Shown piece after piece: positions 62,968-64,000 of a stretch of 64,000 nt of DNA. The DNA is taken from positions 1,364,001 to 1,428,000 of the forward strand of contig NZ_CP063089.1 in NCBI RefSeq assembly GCF_014931215.1, written 5' to 3'. The position numbers and the translations under genes were made by a program. Within the stretch, counting starts at the first letter, position 1. Every line of letters begins with the position of its first letter. Under the pieces are notes generated by a model, which was given only the letters and a program-made list of their open reading frames with translations, searched no databases and was not told the origin of the DNA. Source of the DNA: Campylobacter sp. 2014D-0216 (GTDB lineage Bacteria > Campylobacterota > Campylobacteria > Campylobacterales > Campylobacteraceae).

Positions 62968-64000
62968 TATAATAGCACAAAAGCGATCACAACAACCGAG
63001 ACAACACAACCTAAAGCAGTTCTTTTTACAATCTCTAAAGGACTTACACCTGCTATAGCTGAAACAATAATACAAGCTCCTAAAATAGGCGAAAGATATC
63101 TTCCAAGTACTGCGGACATCGCCACTGCAGTGCCAAGTTTTACTTGATCAAAACCAAGATCTTGCGCATGGATAGTCACAGCTTTGTTAAACGCCATAGC
63201 AGCAGCATCACCACTACCTGTTACCATAGCCATTAAAAACGGTATAAAAGTACCACCAAAACGCACATAATGCTGCTCATTTTTAAGCCATTCTATAATA
63301 ACATCAATCACCCCACAAGCTTTCAAACCAGCAACAAAAACACTTGCAGCTATAATAATCCCTATAATCTCCGCATAAGATTTTCCCATACCGTTAAAAA
63401 ATTCTTTAAAAATATTATCAGGCTTACTCATTGTTACCACCAAAGCCACGATCGCCCCCAAAAGCATAGCTTCAGCAACTCCAACTTGTTTTGTCCATGC
63501 TAAAAATTCATATTCATGCAAAGGACTTGCGCCTATGATCAATACAACCAAAGGCACCAAAGGCATTAGTGCATAAAATACATTTACTTTTTCAATATCT
63601 TCTTGATTTTTGTTGTGATTAGCTACTTCAAAAACTTGCCCTTTTTGATAATCCTTAAAAAATACCGCCATAACCATTAAAGAAACCATCACAATCACTC
63701 CTGCTGTTAACGCATTAGGGGTTTGAGTTAAAACAATCTCTTGGATATTTTTCCCTGAAATTTCTGAAATCAAAGCCGTATGTGATACACCTGGACTTAA
63801 AATTCCTCCTATAGTTCCACAAAGCACAGTTGCTGCTGCCATAGCAGGTTTTATACCCGAAGCCATTAAAAGCGGTATTAAAGTTGCACCAACCGCAGCT
63901 GCGCATCCTGCGGCTGAAGGTATAGCAATAGCAATAAAAAAAGTCACCATAAAAGCGAGTGGGATTAAGAAAAATCCTACATTTTTTAAAGGTGCTGTGA
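62967..64000 (-). CDS. DcuC-family anaerobic C4-dicarboxylate transporter (5' end outside window)
   Basis: The frame is open through the window edge: upstream of an internal ATG at 63950 it reads on as TAPLKNVGFFLIPLAFMV, so the gene begins beyond 64000. The visible about 344 residues are hydrophobic with 9-10 membrane segments and motifs GCAAAVGATLIPLLMASGIK, TIGGILSPGVSHTALIS, MVTGSGDAAAMAFNKAV and ILGACIIVSAIAGVSPLEIVK (each 20 residues or fewer). These fit the DcuC family of fumarate/succinate exchangers. About 100 N-terminal residues are missing compared with typical DcuC. Confidence 0.8.
   Translation of the reverse strand, partial: TAPLKNVGFFLIPLAFMVTFFIAIAIPSAAGCAAAVGATLIPLLMASGIKPAMAAATVLCGTIGGILSPGVSHTALISEISGKNIQEIVLTQTPNALTAGVIVMVSLMVMAVFFKDYQKGQVFEVANHNKNQEDIEKVNVFYALMPLVPLVVLIIGASPLHEYEFLAWTKQVGVAEAMLLGAIVALVVTMSKPDNIFKEFFNGMGKSYAEIIGIIIAASVFVAGLKACGVIDVIIEWLKNEQHYVRFGGTFIPFLMAMVTGSGDAAAMAFNKAVTIHAQDLGFDQVKLGTAVAMSAVLGRYLSPILGACIIVSAIAGVSPLEIVKRTALGCVVSVVVIAFVLL

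Noticed and set aside
1..64000. CRISPR arrays, tRNA or rRNA genes, insertion sequences, prophage
   Set aside because: I scanned the gene gaps and found no regular repeat-spacer arrays, cloverleaf-like sequences, transposase or phage genes.

Overview
The window is AT-rich bacterial chromosome of Campylobacter type, most likely from the C. lari group or a close relative. The evidence is the gene content and order: a pseudaminic-acid flagellar glycosylation block with a hisF/hisH/pseA trio, flhB/motAB/fliFGH/cheVAW clusters, perR, dba-dsbI, a cdtABC toxin operon, and one poly-G tract of the kind that makes Campylobacter surface genes phase variable. Many proteins match C. jejuni counterparts as I remember them, but the arrangement differs in places. 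I see no rRNA, tRNA, CRISPR array, insertion sequence or prophage. Genes are tightly packed; no gene-free stretch exceeds 300 bases (the longest, 13951-14194, holds only an ahpC terminator and a promoter-like site).

Region 1 (1-7692) is the accessory part. Eight overlapping plus-strand genes encode two tandem methyltransferase-like paralogs, a WbqC-family protein, PseG, a PseH-type acetyltransferase ending in a G9 tract, a formyltransferase-like protein, a PIG-L/LmbE deacetylase and a second PseH-type acetyltransferase. They converge on hisF-like, hisH-like and pseA genes, which form an ammonia-channelling sugar amidotransferase. Together they look like a set for varying the N-acyl groups of a nonulosonic acid placed on flagellin. 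The two acetyltransferase genes share a 163-base, almost identical block.

Region 2 (7801-18293) has a TauE/SafE permease, flhB, two chemoreceptor genes with near-identical signalling domains, ahpC and fdxA divergent around an inverted repeat, and ndk, a YceD/DUF177 gene, rpmF, plsX and fabH.

Region 3 (18308-33467) has motB, motA, polA, an MHS-family transporter with a nucleoside hydrolase, a YqaA-like membrane protein, dba-dsbI, uvrA, a probably iron-regulated DUF4198 protein, and cstA with its YbdD partner.

Region 4 (33533-49810) is a long minus-strand series. It runs rplY, pth, lptG-like, lysA, a HAD-like gene, pheA, hisC, fliF, fliG, fliH, dxs, a terminator, then perR, a CYTH/CHAD-like gene, ubiE, xseA and serC.

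Region 5 (49857-59289), also minus strand, runs lpxB, greA, eptC-like, lpxH-like, cheV, cheA, cheW, serB, tal. Lipid A synthesis and modification genes thus precede chemotaxis genes in one co-directional run.

Region 6 (59343-64000) holds the cytolethal distending toxin operon cdtABC with its own terminator and a palindrome upstream, then pepT, and the 3' part of a DcuC-family transporter that continues past the window end.
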